Assembly: GCA_025403435.1 (NCBI GenBank)
Contig: CM046339.1
Span: 2,558,212 to 2,622,211 of the forward strand
Length of the DNA stretch: 64,000 nt
Direction of reading: 5' to 3'
Origin: Artocarpus heterophyllus
Lineage: Eukaryota; Streptophyta; Magnoliopsida; Rosales; Moraceae
The position numbers and the translations under genes were made by a program. This document shows positions 37,697-50,166 of the stretch, piece by piece (positions within the stretch are counted from its first letter, which is position 1; every line of letters starts with the position of its first letter). The notes below the pieces were generated by a model, which was not told the origin of the DNA, did not search any database, and saw only the letters and a program-made list of their open reading frames with translations.

Positions 37697-38500
37697 TAGG
37701 GGTGAACGGTGGGCGGTTTGATGGTTTTTGGGCAGGTGCGGTGCGGTTTTTTTGGATGGGGGGTTGGCGATTAACCAACACGCAAACCGCCCACCACATG
37801 GCGGCCAGTTTTGGTTTGGTTTTAGGTGGTTGCGGGCGGGTGCGGGCAGGTTGAGGCGGTTTAGACCTATGCTATTGCCCAATGTAATTTTTTGGACCTT
37901 TTTTTTAGAAAGTGAAGAAAATTTGTAGAAAATATAAGATGATAATACATAAAGCATTCCCAACAAGTTTGATGCTTAAAGACAGTGACCATATTCAAAA
38001 GTACAAATTAAGAAACATAATCATTTACTACAATAAGAAACATCAACTATATATAAAGTGATGAACAAAGTCAAGAGTCCATAAAGATTAAAGCCTATTC
38101 ACTGGGTTCGAAAATAATAGAATGCTACAAATAAAATGATGAACAAAGTCAAGTGTTCTTTTTCTTTTAGGGTTTTTTCTACTAACTTACTTGATTTGAA
38201 TTTTGATCACTTCACAAAATAATAGGAGAATTTCCAGTTTCTAATATGTCAAGAGGTAGCCGAGACCATGCTTGAAGTGTTGGATTGTTCAATCATCTCT
38301 AAAATAAGAACAAAATCAAATAAATGATAAGTTTTTTTAAAAAAATATATAGGCGGGCGGGTGCGGGTTGAACCCGCCCTCAAAAACTTAAAACCAAACC
38401 CGCCCACCAGTGGGTTGCTAACGTAAACCCGCTTTTTTTGAGATGGGCGGGCGCGGGCGCGGGCGGTTGACGGGTGTGGGGTGGTTTTTGTACAGCCCTA
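37697..38500. mobile_element. Non-autonomous hAT element, TSD GTATCCTT
   Basis: 804 bp bounded by TAGGGGTGAACGG and TGTACAGCCCTA (inverted TAGGGCTG), with a perfect 8-bp TSD at 37689-37696 and 38501-38508. 8-bp TSDs and T/CAGGG-type ends are hallmarks of the hAT superfamily. Both subterminal regions are strongly GC-rich with repeated GCGGGCGGGTGCGGG units in opposite orientation (37700-37860 and 38350-38480), while the centre is AT-rich and non-coding. It must be mobilised in trans. Open frames in the subterminal repeats are not genes. Confidence 0.9.
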
Positions 38501-38508
38501 GTATCCTT

Positions 38509-38794
38509 CACGACGATAGGGTATGTGTAGCCAGAAGTGATAACTGCTCCCGAAAATTATATGAACAGTTCATGTAAGAAAGGAAAGAAAGTATGTATGT
38601 TAGTTACTTATGTAATGTAAAAGAAAGAAGTTAATCAAATGAAATGTATGAAATGAGATATTGAGTTTATGCTATTGTTCATGTTTGTACGTATTTATGC
38701 TATTTGATATTTTTTAAAATACTATTAAGTTAATAGTATATACTGACGTAATTACGAAATGGCATGGTAGGTTTGTAAACAAACTTTATTATCG
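38509..38794 (+). other. Leader between the hAT insertion and gag
   Basis: Non-coding AT-rich sequence of the gypsy element leading to the gag ATG at 38795. Nothing else is visible. Confidence 0.5.
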
Positions 38795-39960
38795 ATGGCT
38801 GATGTGCTTGGAGGACCTACGAATCAGGACCTAATGGCCATGATTATGGAGTTACAACAGAAACACCAAGCTCAAGAGTTAGAAATGCAAGAGTTAAGAG
38901 AACAGTTAGCGGACCAGAATCCCGAACCACAAGCACGCGCGAACTTGCCACCCCCAGTAGCACCACTTCAGCAAGTGGAACCAGCTACTCCAGTTGTTCC
39001 AGCTGCTACGGTAGTATCTTCTACTGAATTTTATGAAAGATTCTGACGGATGAAAGCCCTGGAATTTGACAGATCTACTGATCCACTAGAAGCCGATGAT
39101 TGGCTTACTGGCATAGAATGGGTTCTAAAATTTATGGGACTCAGTGACCGTGAGAAAGTCTTATGTGCCTCATTTTCTCTCACCAAGGATGCTAAGAGAT
39201 GGTGGGAGTCGGTAAAATGTAGAAGGAATGTAAACGAAATGTCGTGGCTAGATTTCTTGGAGGAATTTGGAAGGGCTTATTTCAATGTGGAAACAATGGC
39301 AGCCCAGCAAGAAGAATTCAACAATTTTAAACAAGGCAACATGTTAGTGGCTGACGCTGTAAAGAGATTTAATCAAGTAGCACGACTTTGCCCCGAACTG
39401 GTAGCCACTGATCGGAAGTAGATAAGAAGACACATGTGGATGTTTCGAACCGACATCTCCCTTGTAGTCGATAGTGGAGGGCAAGCGCCTAAATATGTAG
39501 AAGATTACATTGAACAGGCAACAAGAGCTGAGTTTAGAATCGCCCGCGACAAGGAGGAGAGAGCAAGGATTTTCAAAACTCAAAAGGAAGAGAAAGCCTT
39601 AGCCAAACAGAGTTAAGCCATACAGGTGAAAGGACAAGGAAGTGTTCCGAGTCAAAGGCAGTCCCAGAGTCATCCAGTTGGATGGAACCACAATGCTAAT
39701 AATAAGAGGAAATGGAACATGGTTAATTCAAAGAATCAAAAAGGACAAGTTTAGAAGAGAATCAGTGATTGAGGGAGTAATAAGCCTCTCTACAGTCAGT
39801 GCGGGAAGAGACATGCTAGAGAATGTAAAGCTGGCACCAATAAGTGCTTCCTCTGTGGCAAAGAAGGGCACTATGCCAGAAATTGTTTTGCCAATCCCTA
39901 GAATCAGAATACTCAGAGTCAGCAAAGGCCTCAGGTAACCCAACTTCATGCAGTTCAAGC
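38795..39960 (+). pseudogene. gag: Gypsy gag remnant
   Basis: ATG at 38795 gives MADVLGGPTNQDLMAMIMEL, a glutamine-rich coiled-coil-like start, then a proline-rich linker. A TGA at 39044 replaces a codon before RMKALEFDRSTDPLEADDW, the start of the retrotransposon Gag domain (39050-39421: DAKRWWESV, WLDFLEEFGRAYF). A TAG follows at 39419. The nucleocapsid part near 39785-39890 contains two zinc-knuckle-like units (QCGKRHAREC, CFLCGKEGHYARNC) in a shifted frame. In an active element the protein packages the RNA. Stops and a frameshift inactivate this copy. Confidence 0.87.
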
Positions 39961-39994
39961 GCATATTGAAGGCCCTAGTGTCAGTTAGGGATGC

Positions 39995-42900
39995 TTGGAA
40001 GCTTCAGAACCCAGTGGACAGATTTATGCCTACATGAAGAAAGAAGATGATGCGGGAACTTCATCAGTGGTGACAGGTCAGTTTTCTGTTGTCAATGCCG
40101 ATGCCTATATTTTATTTGATTCTGGAGCAATGCATTCATTTGCCTCACTTAAGTTTGCCAAACGGATCGGAACTGAAGGGGATAGAATAGAACAGACTTT
40201 TAGAACTGTACTTCCCTCTAGGGAGATATTAAATTCTGATTTTTGGTTACGTCATGTACCCATCATTGTTTGTGGAAGAGAATCGTATATCGATTTGATA
40301 ATAACTGATATACAAGATTATGATGTTATCTTGGAAATGGATTTCTTGGGAAAATACACGGCTAAGATTAAATATCGACTTCGCAAGGTTACGTTCCGAC
40401 CTTCTGGAAGTGAGAAGTTCGTGCATTCGAGGAAGATTCCTAAGGCTCCAAAGGCGCTAATTTCGGCGTTGAAAGCAAGAAGGATGCTAGAAAATAGATG
40501 CACCGGTTATCTGGTGAACATAGTAAACAAATAACAAGAGGCTCAGTTAGGACCAGAGAATGTCCCCATAGTAAAAGAATTCACTGATGTGTTTCTAGAG
40601 GAATTACCGAGCTTACCGCCGAAGCAGGAGATTTCATTCAAAATTGAATTGACGCCAAGTACAGCCCCGATTTTGAAGGCACCGTATCGTATGGCTCCAG
40701 GAGAACTCAAAGAGCTACAGGTGCAATTACGAGAATTGCTAGATAAAGGATTTATTCGGCCAAGTCATTCCCCATGGGGAGCGCCGGTTTTATTTGTCAA
40801 GAAGAAAGATGGAACCTTATAGATGTGTATTCATTACCAGGAATTGAACAAGGTCACGATTAAAAACAAGTATCCACTTCAAAGGATTGATGACCTATTT
40901 GATCAATTGAAAGGAGCGTCAGTATTCTCGAAAATCAACCTGGCTATGGATATCATCAACTGCGAGTCAAGGAAGAGGACATGCCAAAGACAACATTTCC
41001 GACGCGTTATGGGTATTTTGAATTCTGTGTTATGCCCTTCGGACTAACCAATGCCCCCGCAGCCTTTATGGATCTTATGAATAGAATTTTCAAGGACTAT
41101 CTCGATAAATTTGTCATCGTTTTCATTGACAACATCCTCATCTATTCAAGAACGCTGGAGGAACATGAGAAACACTTGAGGATTGCGCTACAGTTGTTAA
41201 GAAAACATCAATTGTATGCCAAGTTTTCAAAATGTGAATTTTGGCTAGAAAAAGTTCGTTTCTTAGGGCACGTGGTCTCACGAGATGGAGTCTCTATTGA
41301 CCCTTCAAAGGTAGAAGCAGTAAATAAGTGGCCTATGACGAAAAGTGTTACCGAGATTAGGAGTTTCCTTGGTTTAGTAGGATATTATCGACGTTTTGTA
41401 GAAGGATTCTCCAGACTTGCAGCACCACTCACGACCCTTACAAGGAAAGCAGCTAAATATGAATGGACCAAGAAGTGCGAAGAGAGTTTTCAGGAACTAA
41501 AAAGACGACTCACGAGTGCCCCGGTACTGACCATACTGGATCTGAATCTAGGAAACTACATGATTTACAGTGATGCGTCAAAGATAGGTTTGGGAGTCAT
41601 ACTTATGCAAAACGAAAAGGTGATTGTGTACGCATCCCGACAGCTGAAGGATCATGAAAGGAATTATCCAACCCATGACTTGGAGTTAGCAGCGGTCATA
41701 TTTGCACTGAAGATTTGGCGTCACTATCTATATGGAGCTAAGTGTGAAATTTATACAAACCACCAAAGTTTGAAATATATCTTCATGCAAAAGGAACTTA
41801 ACATGAGATAGCGCAGATGGCTAGAACTGGTTAAAGACTATAACTGTGAAATTTTATATCACCCTAGAAAGGCTAACCGAGTAGGTGATGCACTTAGTCG
41901 TAGAATGACATCTTCTCTTGCAATGGTGCAATTAATGCCAAGACCTCTACAGAAAGACTTGGTAGAAGTAGGAATAGAGCTAGTCACAGGGGGATTAGCC
42001 AATTTATCGTTCCGACCTGCTCTTTTGGAGAATTTAAAGGAGCAACAAGAAGCAGATCCATCGCTGCTCAAAGCTAAGAAAGAGGTTCTCGAGAATAAAG
42101 AAGTAGAATTTAGCATCCCGGAAGATGGCATTCTCCATTATAAAGGTAGATTATGCATCCCCAACGATGAGGAATTAAAGAAGCAAATATTGAAAGAGGC
42201 TCATGAGGCACCATATGTAGCTCATCTAGGAGCTACAAAAATATACCAAGATTTAAAAGAGCACTATTGGTGGCATGGAATGAAGAATGATGTTGCGAGA
42301 TTCGTCAGCAAATGTCTCACGTGTCAAAAGGTGAAGGCTGAACACCAATGACCGGCAGGTGAGCTGCAAAAGATAGATATTCCAAAGTGGAAATGGGACC
42401 AAATATTTGTGGATCTGGTGACCGAACTACCCAGAACTACAGGAGGACATGATACTATATGGGTAATTGTAGATAGATTGACCAAATCTACGCACTTTTT
42501 ACCCATTAAACTTAGTAGTTTTATCGAACGACTAGCTAAATTATATGTCACACAAATAGTTAGATACCATGGAGTCCCGAAATCCATCATCTCTAATCAT
42601 GATGGTCGGTTCACTTCCAAGTTCTGGAAAAGCGTTCATCAAGCAATGGGAACAAAACTGACGTTCAACACAGCCTTTTACCCCCAAACGGATGGTCAGT
42701 CGGAAAGGACCATCCAAACTTTGGAGGATATGTTAAGAGCATGTGTGCTAGATTTCAAAGGAGGATGGGATAAAAAGCTTCCTTTGATCGAATTTGCCTA
42801 CAATTACAGTTACCAAACCTCCATTGGTATGGCTCCATATGAAGCTCTATATAGAAGAAGATGCAGATCACCTTTACATTAGTACGAAAATCGAGAAAAG

Positions 42901-43416
42901 GTGTTGTCGACTACAGATTTTGTTCAAAGAACAACGGAAGATGTAAAGTTAATCCATCAACGGATGGAAACAGATTTCAGAGACCTTTAGAGTTTCAAGT
43001 AGGGGACTTAGTCTTTTTGAAGATAACACCAATGAAAGGAATAGTAAGATTTGAAAAAAAAGGAAAAACTCAGTCCAAGGTACGTTGGACCATATGAAAT
43101 CTTGGAAAGAGTAGGTAATGCGGCTTACAAGTTAGCCCTACCCCCTGAAATGGCATCGGTATATAATGTATTCCCTGTATCCATGCTAAAAAAGTATGTA
43201 CCTGATTCCTCGCATGTACTTCAGCATGAGCCTATTTAAGTGCAAGATAACCTATCTTATGAGGAGAAACCAGTCCAAATCTTGGCTCGAGAAGAGAAGG
43301 AGTTATGGAATAAAAAGATACCACTAGTTAAAGTTTTATGGCATAATCAACAAGTGGAAGAAGCAACCTAGGAACGCGAAGACGAAATGAGAAGAGTCTA
43401 CCTGGAATTGTTTTAA
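39995..43416 (+). pseudogene. pol: Gypsy pol remnant (PR-RT-RH-INT-chromodomain)
   Basis: Protease: ILFDSGAMHSFAS near 40109-40147. [22 protein letters not shown] (40750-40810), a stop at 40820, a frameshift near 41000, then the catalytic box as FIDNIL (41122-41139), where the second Asp is Asn. RNase [14 protein letters not shown] (41565-41605) and TNHQSL, where TDH is expected. Integrase: zinc-region end CLTCQKVKAEHQ before a TGA (42349), core IVDRLTKSTHF, then SNHDGRFTSKFW (second Asp replaced), then GQSERTIQTLEDML. The C-terminus (43051-43416) has the GPF/Y-like stretch YVGPYEILERVG and a chromodomain-like end. At least six stops and several frameshifts, most explicable by C-to-T or G-to-A change, leave no function. 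Confidence 0.88.
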
Positions 43417-43434
43417 TTTTCAGGGATGAAAATT

Positions 43435-43450
43435 TTTAAGGAAGGTAGAT
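43435..43450 (+). other. Polypurine tract of the gypsy element
   Basis: AAGGAAGGTAGAT lies directly before the TG of the right LTR, the place where plus-strand DNA synthesis is primed. Inferred from position and purine content. Confidence 0.5.
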
Positions 43451-46400
43451 TGTAATGACCAGAAAAAATTCATTAATAAAACCTAATATTTAATTGGGTT
43501 TAATTAATGAATTTACCCTTAAAATTGTTATTTTGTAAAAAATTGTGACAACGTACAAATACACGGTATTAACTAGATGTTTCACTGTAAATGTGATCCA
43601 ATGTTGGATATTAATAATATAGGTTTTATAAGTTTAATTACTTAAAAATTTGTAAATAATATCTATAAAATAAATTTTACATCACAATTAATTATAAAAT
43701 TGTGATACAAACGAATGGGTAATTAGAATACAAATAAGACATAAAGTCCAAAACGACCCAACCCAGTGTGAAAAGAAGGCCGAAGCAGTATAAGTATACT
43801 GCTAAGTGAAAACGCAGATATGGGAAACGTTACGTTTGGCCTCCAAAAGTAAACCAATGGTAAGTAAAATATTTTATGCAGTCTAAGGATATGTTTTACA
43901 CTGATTTTACTATGATAGTATAAGAAATACTGTTTGGTGAAAAATTACACAATATAAAATTTTTGAGGCCCGCAAAATGGACACCCATTGAATTTCTATT
44001 GGGCCACTAAGCCATGAAAGGTGGCCCAATCAAATTGTGGCACTTTGGCAACCCAATGGATTACCTTATGAGTCACCCATGTGGATAAGCTTGCATTTAA
44101 TGTGAGATTAAGCCAAAAAAATCCCATTTTCCTTCCTCAACTCCCACGACAGCCATTGTTGGACCTTCTCAAAAATTTTCTCAACCCAAATCTTTGCAAA
44201 AATAACTCCAAGCAAGTTCAAGAGGCAAAATTTAAGAAAGTTCAACAAATTTTAAGGTAAAACCTAAACTTTTTTTTTTCAAGTTTTCAAAGGGATTTTT
44301 CATGGTTAAGGGAGAGGTTGATTCATGGTGTTTTTGCATAAAAAATATCTAGGAGGATTCAAAGGAGCGTTGGAGGGCAAGAATCACAAATTTTTCAAGT
44401 TGGGTAAGTTTTGATGTTTAAAGTTTTAAAATTTTGTGATTTTTATTTTCTTAAAAGCATATGGTTTCTTGAGCAAGTTTTTGATTGAATTCCATGCAAA
44501 TATGAATTATGTTGTGATCATGTTGTGAAAATTGAGGTTTAAATGTTGAAAATGGTAGTTTATATAAAAAGTACTATTTTTGTAATTTTGGTATTAGTAT
44601 TGCAAAAATAGTGGTAGAGGACGAAAATGACCTAAGAAAAGGTTGAAACTGCTTATATAGTGGCTGGGAGGCAGTTTTGAAATAGATTTTTACAAAAATG
44701 CCCTAAGAACTAAATTGAAAGAAAAAGTTCTTTTTCGGTAGAATTAAAAAATGCCCCAAAACACTCATGTACAGTGAGAATTTCAAAAAAGTTAAAACAC
44801 AAAAGTTGTAGATCTCGATGAAACTGTTAGGCATTATAGATGGTTCGTCGAAAATCTCAACCGTTTGAGAGATTTAATTTTTCAATGATTTGTTCAAATT
44901 GGAAAAAAAAATTTAAAGAGCAAAAACGTCATTTTTAAAAATGATTTAGGGTATGGTACTTTAAGTAAAAATGTTCCTTATGAAAAATGACAAATTATGG
45001 TGTAAAAAGATTAATTTTAGTCTTGGGGATAAAATTGTCAAAATTTTCAGTTTAGGGGTTAAATTGTAAAGTTTTACTGAAATGGCGCATAGAGATGAAA
45101 TAAGGAGATCCGACCCATTAGATCATTACTTTGAAATTAATACGCGACTATTTTTGTTAAAATAGCTAAATCGAGCTCGGAAAAGTTAATAGGCCCGTTA
45201 GAGGCAAAATCGTCCTTTTTCTCGAGTAGACCGAATCGCTCTAAAAACGTACCTAGATGGGGAAAAAGGAATGATTAGACAAATTTCCACCTTCGTTAGA
45301 AACGATAGGGTAAGGTTGGCTTAAAATAAGAAAACCGGGAGTTAGTGGAGTTGTATATAATTATACAACTCAATTTATTAATTTACGATCGTTTCGTAAT
45401 GAGACATAAAGGAAACAATAAACTTTGGCTAATAGCTTTGTAATTGGCCAACAGGAACCTAGAAGTCTAGGAGAGAGGAAACCGAAGTTGCTTTGTGCAG
45501 TATACGAATCAAGTAAGTTCTCATCCCACCTACAGTATGAAATTGTAGGTATAGAACATACAATATATATATATGTATACCTGTGTATATATCAAGGTGT
45601 ATACTAGTGTGTATGCTATAACATGAATACTTATAAATACATTAGTGTATACCTGTGAGTATACAGAATAAATACCTAGGTGTATATTATGATGTGTACT
45701 TGTGTGTATACTATGTTCAGTACCTATGTGTACATTATGCCAGGTACCTGTGTGTATATTAATGTGTACTTGTATGTATATAAAGTATGTACTTGTGTGT
45801 ACTGTATCGTACAAGAGCATTTATGTTTTGTGTATAACATGTGTTTATCACTTCATGCATGGTATGATAACCACAATAAATGGACTGGTAATTATATAAC
45901 CAGAAGTTAAGAAAAGTACCGTACCAACTCCTGACTCAAGAAGAGTTTAAGGATATAATATGGTTCGGTGTTATGAAGACTTAAGTGTGCAATGGTACGA
46001 ACACTTGGGCCCTAGTAAGAGATAAGGTATAAAAAGGATAAGGAGTGTTTATAAGTAAGCATAATTGGGTCATCCATTTTATTGATTGTGCATGTAGGCT
46101 ATATTGGGACTTATTGGGTATAAGCTCATTAAGTGTTTCATGCTGTAGGTATTCCGACAAGAAGGTCAGAATAATTTCATAGTTGAGGGCGGAGGGATGA
46201 GTAATGTGCAGAATGGGTATGGATTCCGTCGCAGTATGTTTCCGCTGTAGTATATTTTAAGCTATTTTGAAATGTAATATTTAGTAAACAGTATTATACA
46301 AGAAAGGTTGCTGAAGTAAATATATGTATATATTTGTATTCCGAAAGTTGTTAAAACCAGTATATGTGAAATATTTATTAAAAAAAAGTTCATAAATTTT

Positions 46401-46462
46401 TGTCTATAAGTAAGTGAGTAAGTAAAAGGTTTATCATAGCCCGAAAAAGGCGGGTTGTGACA
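43451..46462 (+). repeat. Right LTR of the gypsy element
   Basis: 3012 bp from TGTAATGACC to GGTTGTGACA, paired with 31221-34228. It contains the GT-rich minisatellite (about 45565-45835). The open frames here are low-complexity. Confidence 0.92.
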
Positions 46463-46600
46463 GAAGACGTGATAGTAGAGACTCGTTCTTAAATAATTGT
46501 TTTGTCAGAAGTGTCTTTTCTTGGCTCTAACTGACATGTTAAATTATATTTGATTTATTATTTATAGCATTGTGAGTTAGTTTTTTGGTGTTTAAATAAC
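46463..46600 (+). other. Continuation of the LTR-like sequence split by the gypsy element
   Basis: Joins 30690-31215 when the gypsy element and one TSD copy are removed. No ends are recognised. Confidence 0.3.
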
Positions 46601-47300
46601 TTTTTTAAGACTTCACTGCATCACCGAACTAATTTTTTTGACAACTTGACGACTTTTTCATCTTGCCTGTCCTACCCAACAATATGTCCAATCTACCGGC
46701 TTAGCCCTGAGAGCGAGTTTGATTCATTGTGCCGACTTTAAAGACAAGTTTAGCTTGTGAACATGACGCTAATAGTGAGTCCAACCAAACCCAAATGACG
46801 TATTTGGTTGGCTGTCCCAACCCTGACAACAAGTCTAGTCAACCTAATAGTGAGTCTGCCCCATTGGCTCAACCCTGATAGTGTGTCTAGCTCGCTGGCC
46901 AGACCCCAATGGCAAGTCCAATTTGGTAGCCCGACCTCCATAATGAGTCCAATTTATTAGTCCGACCACATCAATAAGTTTGAGTTGACCCTAATAGTGT
47001 GTTCGACTCACTGTCTCGACGTCGATGGTGAGTTTGGGCTGCCAGTCCAATCACGTTAATGATCTCAGCTTTTTGGACCATCTTAAATTGTTGACAATCT
47101 TTGCTTTAATAGTGACCATAATTTAAGGCTTTTGTTTCCATAATTTAAAGAAATGATAATAACTAAAAAAACAAAAACAAAAACAAAAAAAGGATGTTAC
47201 CAAAATTGCACTGAAAAAAGTTTTAATTTTTAACAAAAGAACAAAAAACTATTTGAATAAATGATACCAAACATTCTCTAAGTTTTTAGCTGCTTTTTTC
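46600..47300. mobile_element. Minisatellite-bearing TIR element B
   Basis: The right arm (47090-47292, ending AAATGATACCAAACATTCTC) is A/T-rich and, inverted, resembles the left arm of element A. The core (46640-47060) holds degenerate repeats of about 40-45 bp around 'GACCCCAATGGCGAGTCCGA'. The left arm is poorly defined (TTTGGTGTTTAAATAAC near 46578). Non-coding. The TSD is not resolved. Confidence 0.45.
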
Positions 47301-47522
47301 TTATTTTTTGTTTTTGAAGACTTTGTCACTACTTTTCTGGGGCAATGTTACTGCCCATTTAATTATGTTGTACTGACTTCATTAGAACACTTTGGACGAG
47401 GCATTTTAAAACAATAAATAGTACCTCATTTACATGTCTATTTACAAATCTGCCCATTCAAAACCGATTCATTCACTAAAAGCCCAAATGCATAACAATT
47501 CCTCACTGACAACTGTCGTCAT
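47300..47522. other. Spacer
   Basis: AT-rich, non-coding. Nothing recognised before the terminal repeat of the hAT element at 47523. Confidence 0.4.
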
Positions 47523-47788
47523 CAAGAATGAAAATATCCACGATGTTGTCAATATATTTACACAATATCCATATTTTGAAATCTCGACATGGATATGAAG
47601 AAGGGAAGAATTTTTCTTCCAAAATATCTATAAAATATCTATAAATATCTATAATATCGGTGAACATTTGTGAAAATCCAGGATATTTTCAGAAATTTTC
47701 ATAAAAGATCAAAAAAGGCAGAGAAAATTAACTTTTTTGCACAAAAATTAATTTTGTAGGATTTTTAAATTATTTTTCAGTAAAATGT

Positions 47789-49609
47789 TGTTGAGATTGG
47801 TGCTTTTATAGCATAGTGTAAATTCCATTGAAACATTATAAGATTTAAAGTATTTCATAATTAACAAAATAGTTTCCACTTATTCTCCTATATATATATA
47901 TATGTATATATATGTAAGTATGTAAATATCATAAAGGTTCCAATACTAGTAAAAGTCTATAAACATGTATATGAATTATTCATAATACAAAGAATAGGCT
48001 TATGTGTACTAAGTATAAATATTGGTTAGCAATCAGTAGATAAAGCTGGGCACTTTATCTTGCTTAAGATTGTGATTTTATCTATTTCCAAATTTGTGGA
48101 ATAATCTTATCCAGGTTATTATAATGTGATGATTACTAGATAGAGACATTAGTGTATTTAGAACAAATAAAATCTGAACTAAGATAGAATTTAATTTCTT
48201 GTATAATTCCCTAAAAAGAAATTAGTACTTTATCGTTATTGATTATTTTATTGATCATAACTTAATCCTGAGGTAATTATTGGACTCACATCTATGTATT
48301 ATGTCTTTTGATTGCCAATGGGTAAGATCTATAAATACACAATTGAAAACTCGGTATATTGCTGATAAATATCATAGATAGTTAGGAATACTACTCACAA
48401 CTATGTAATCCACGGCTCTTACTAGATAGGATATTAAGATAATATTTCCCTGAGTAATCTGAGAACTTGGATAAAGAATTCTCGCTATTTAGTGGGGTAT
48501 AAAATATTACCCAAATCCTCATTTATGATTTGTTTATAAATTGTAGCCCATAAGAGAATTAATCAAACTCATGGATAAAAAAGTAATTACAGAGGTTACA
48601 TGGAAGACAATAAACTTAGCTCTAATTATGAATATTACAGTGGAGGGTATTATCACATGACAAATAATTATATCAATGGACAATTTTATTATTAACATTT
48701 AATGTTTAAGGTTCCATATAATTTTGTATATAATTTAAGAGTGGAACTTTAGTTTCCGATAGTTGCGCACAATGGAGTTGATAATAATTATTAATTTAAT
48801 TATAAGATAACTAAATTATAAATAATTATTAGAGCTTGAATTATATATATCCATTAGATCCCCTTAGTAGCTTTATAATATTCTTTCAGATAGTTAAAAG
48901 GAAATTTCTTGAATTATTTGTCTGTAGGGACAGAATTGTAAATTGACATAGTGGTCCACTTGGACAATGTATGGCGCTACACACTATACTCTAGGCATAC
49001 ATTTGGTGCCAATTCGATGATAGAGAGATTTAAATATATCACATGATCTTCATGTATCTATTTGTAATCTTAGTGTAGAAAAATATATTTTTCAAAAGTT
49101 GAATTAGATATTACACAATAATTATTTATTTTATGATATTATATAAATAATTGAGAGAATCATGGAAGATATTTATTTTAAAAATTAAAATAAATAATAT
49201 TTAAGTTTGAACCAAAATCAAATCTCAGACAGATACTGGATGGATATAGGATCACACAGTTGGAGGTAGTTGTGACAGACGGGATTCTGCTCCAACTTCC
49301 ACACAACAATGTATTTATAAATAGACCTTAGATGTCCTCCATCGAGTGTTCTTTATTGCTTTCCCCTTTAGTGCCTTAAAAAACCTAAGAGAAGTTGGAA
49401 GGAGATATTGGAAAGATTGTCTAAGAAATCTCACCGGTGCCCATGCACCAGTTGATCTAGGAAGAGGAGAATAATCCAAAGCTATTGCCAACCGTAATTT
49501 TGTGTTTATTCAATTATTGTATGTAGCATCTTAAGAAGAATCATGAGAGCTTAAGAAAGATTTTAAAACTTTTATTGTTTTTATTGAAATTTTTCAGAGC
49601 AAACCAACA
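47789..49609 (+). mobile_element. Solo LTR, 1821 bp, TSD AATGT
   Basis: It starts TGTTGAGATTGG and ends AACCAACA, flanked by AATGT at 47784-47788 and 49610-49614. The empty site is visible in hAT copy 2, which lacks exactly this insertion. A TATA box (TATAAATAG) is at 49316-49324. Segments such as GCTGGGCACTTTATC (48040-48060) echo the E1 LTRs, so a copia origin is likely. Confidence 0.9.
49316..49324 (+). promoter_or_regulatory. TATA box of the solo LTR
   Basis: TATAAATAG about 290 bp before the LTR end, in the same form and similar place as in the E1 LTRs. Confidence 0.55.
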
Positions 49610-49845
49610 AATGTGGCTAAAATTTTGAACCTAAAAACAAAAAAATATATATTAAGACTTATTTAGTCTTTAAATAATTTTTTTTAAAATGAATAGTTTA
49701 TGACTCCTCTGCAAAACTCTATGTCATATTATATGTAGCTGTGTATACTATACTCTTACAATTTATTGCTTTTCATGGGACCCATAACTTTTGTTATGAT
49801 TTGGAACGTCAATGATGACAATGACAATGACTATAAAAATGGTGG

Positions 49846-50166
49846 GGTGGTGATGATAATGATGATAGGAACTATGGGAGAAGAGGAAGCACAATGTCCA
49901 GTCAAATGTCCTTAAGTCCATTCATTGTACAAGAAAAATTTACGCACGCTACTCAAGATAAAGATCATGGTTATAGGGCAGTGGGTGAGGGTATTGGGGC
50001 AATTGGAAAGCAACATGTAAAAAAACATGGGGCAACTCAAATAAGTCAAACTGATAAGGATCCTGTTGTCGTAAGTTTTGACTCCATGAACTTAGGAACT
50101 AACCAACGTTCTCATGGTTATGATATTCCTTATAATTCTCAAACGGATACGAGTTCAGAAGTATAA
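49846..50166 (+). pseudogene. Possible C-terminal exon of a hAT transposase
   Basis: The open stretch has an Asp/Asn/Gly-rich lead (GGDDNDDRNYGRRGST) followed by MSSQMSLSPFIVQEKFTHAT and ends in TAA at 50164-50166. The first ATG at 49894 gives 90 residues, but the frame is open upstream through the acidic lead, so it looks like the end of a longer protein. The inverted copy (about 61290-60990) keeps the reading with damage. Acidic, Gly-rich tails after the dimerisation domain occur in plant hAT/DUF659-type transposases; I place it there by resemblance and context only. No catalytic domain is left in either element. Confidence 0.4.

Larger units (their letters stand above)
31221..46462 (+). 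mobile_element. Gypsy chromovirus element (Tekay/Del-like), decayed
   Basis: Two LTRs of about 3.01 kb enclose a primer site, an extra gag-like ORF, gag, protease, RT, RNase H, integrase and a chromodomain-like C-terminus, the gypsy order. Flanks GAAAA (31216-31220) and GAAGA (46463-46467) are probably a TSD with one change. In a 300-bp sample the LTRs differ at close to 9% by eye, and pol has many stops and frameshifts, so this is an old, inactive copy. Two later insertions lie inside it: a solo LTR (34336-36721) and a hAT element (37697-38500). The lineage is inferred from the long LTRs and the C-terminal motif near 43255-43416 (KIPLVKVLWHNQQVEEAT). Confidence 0.9.
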
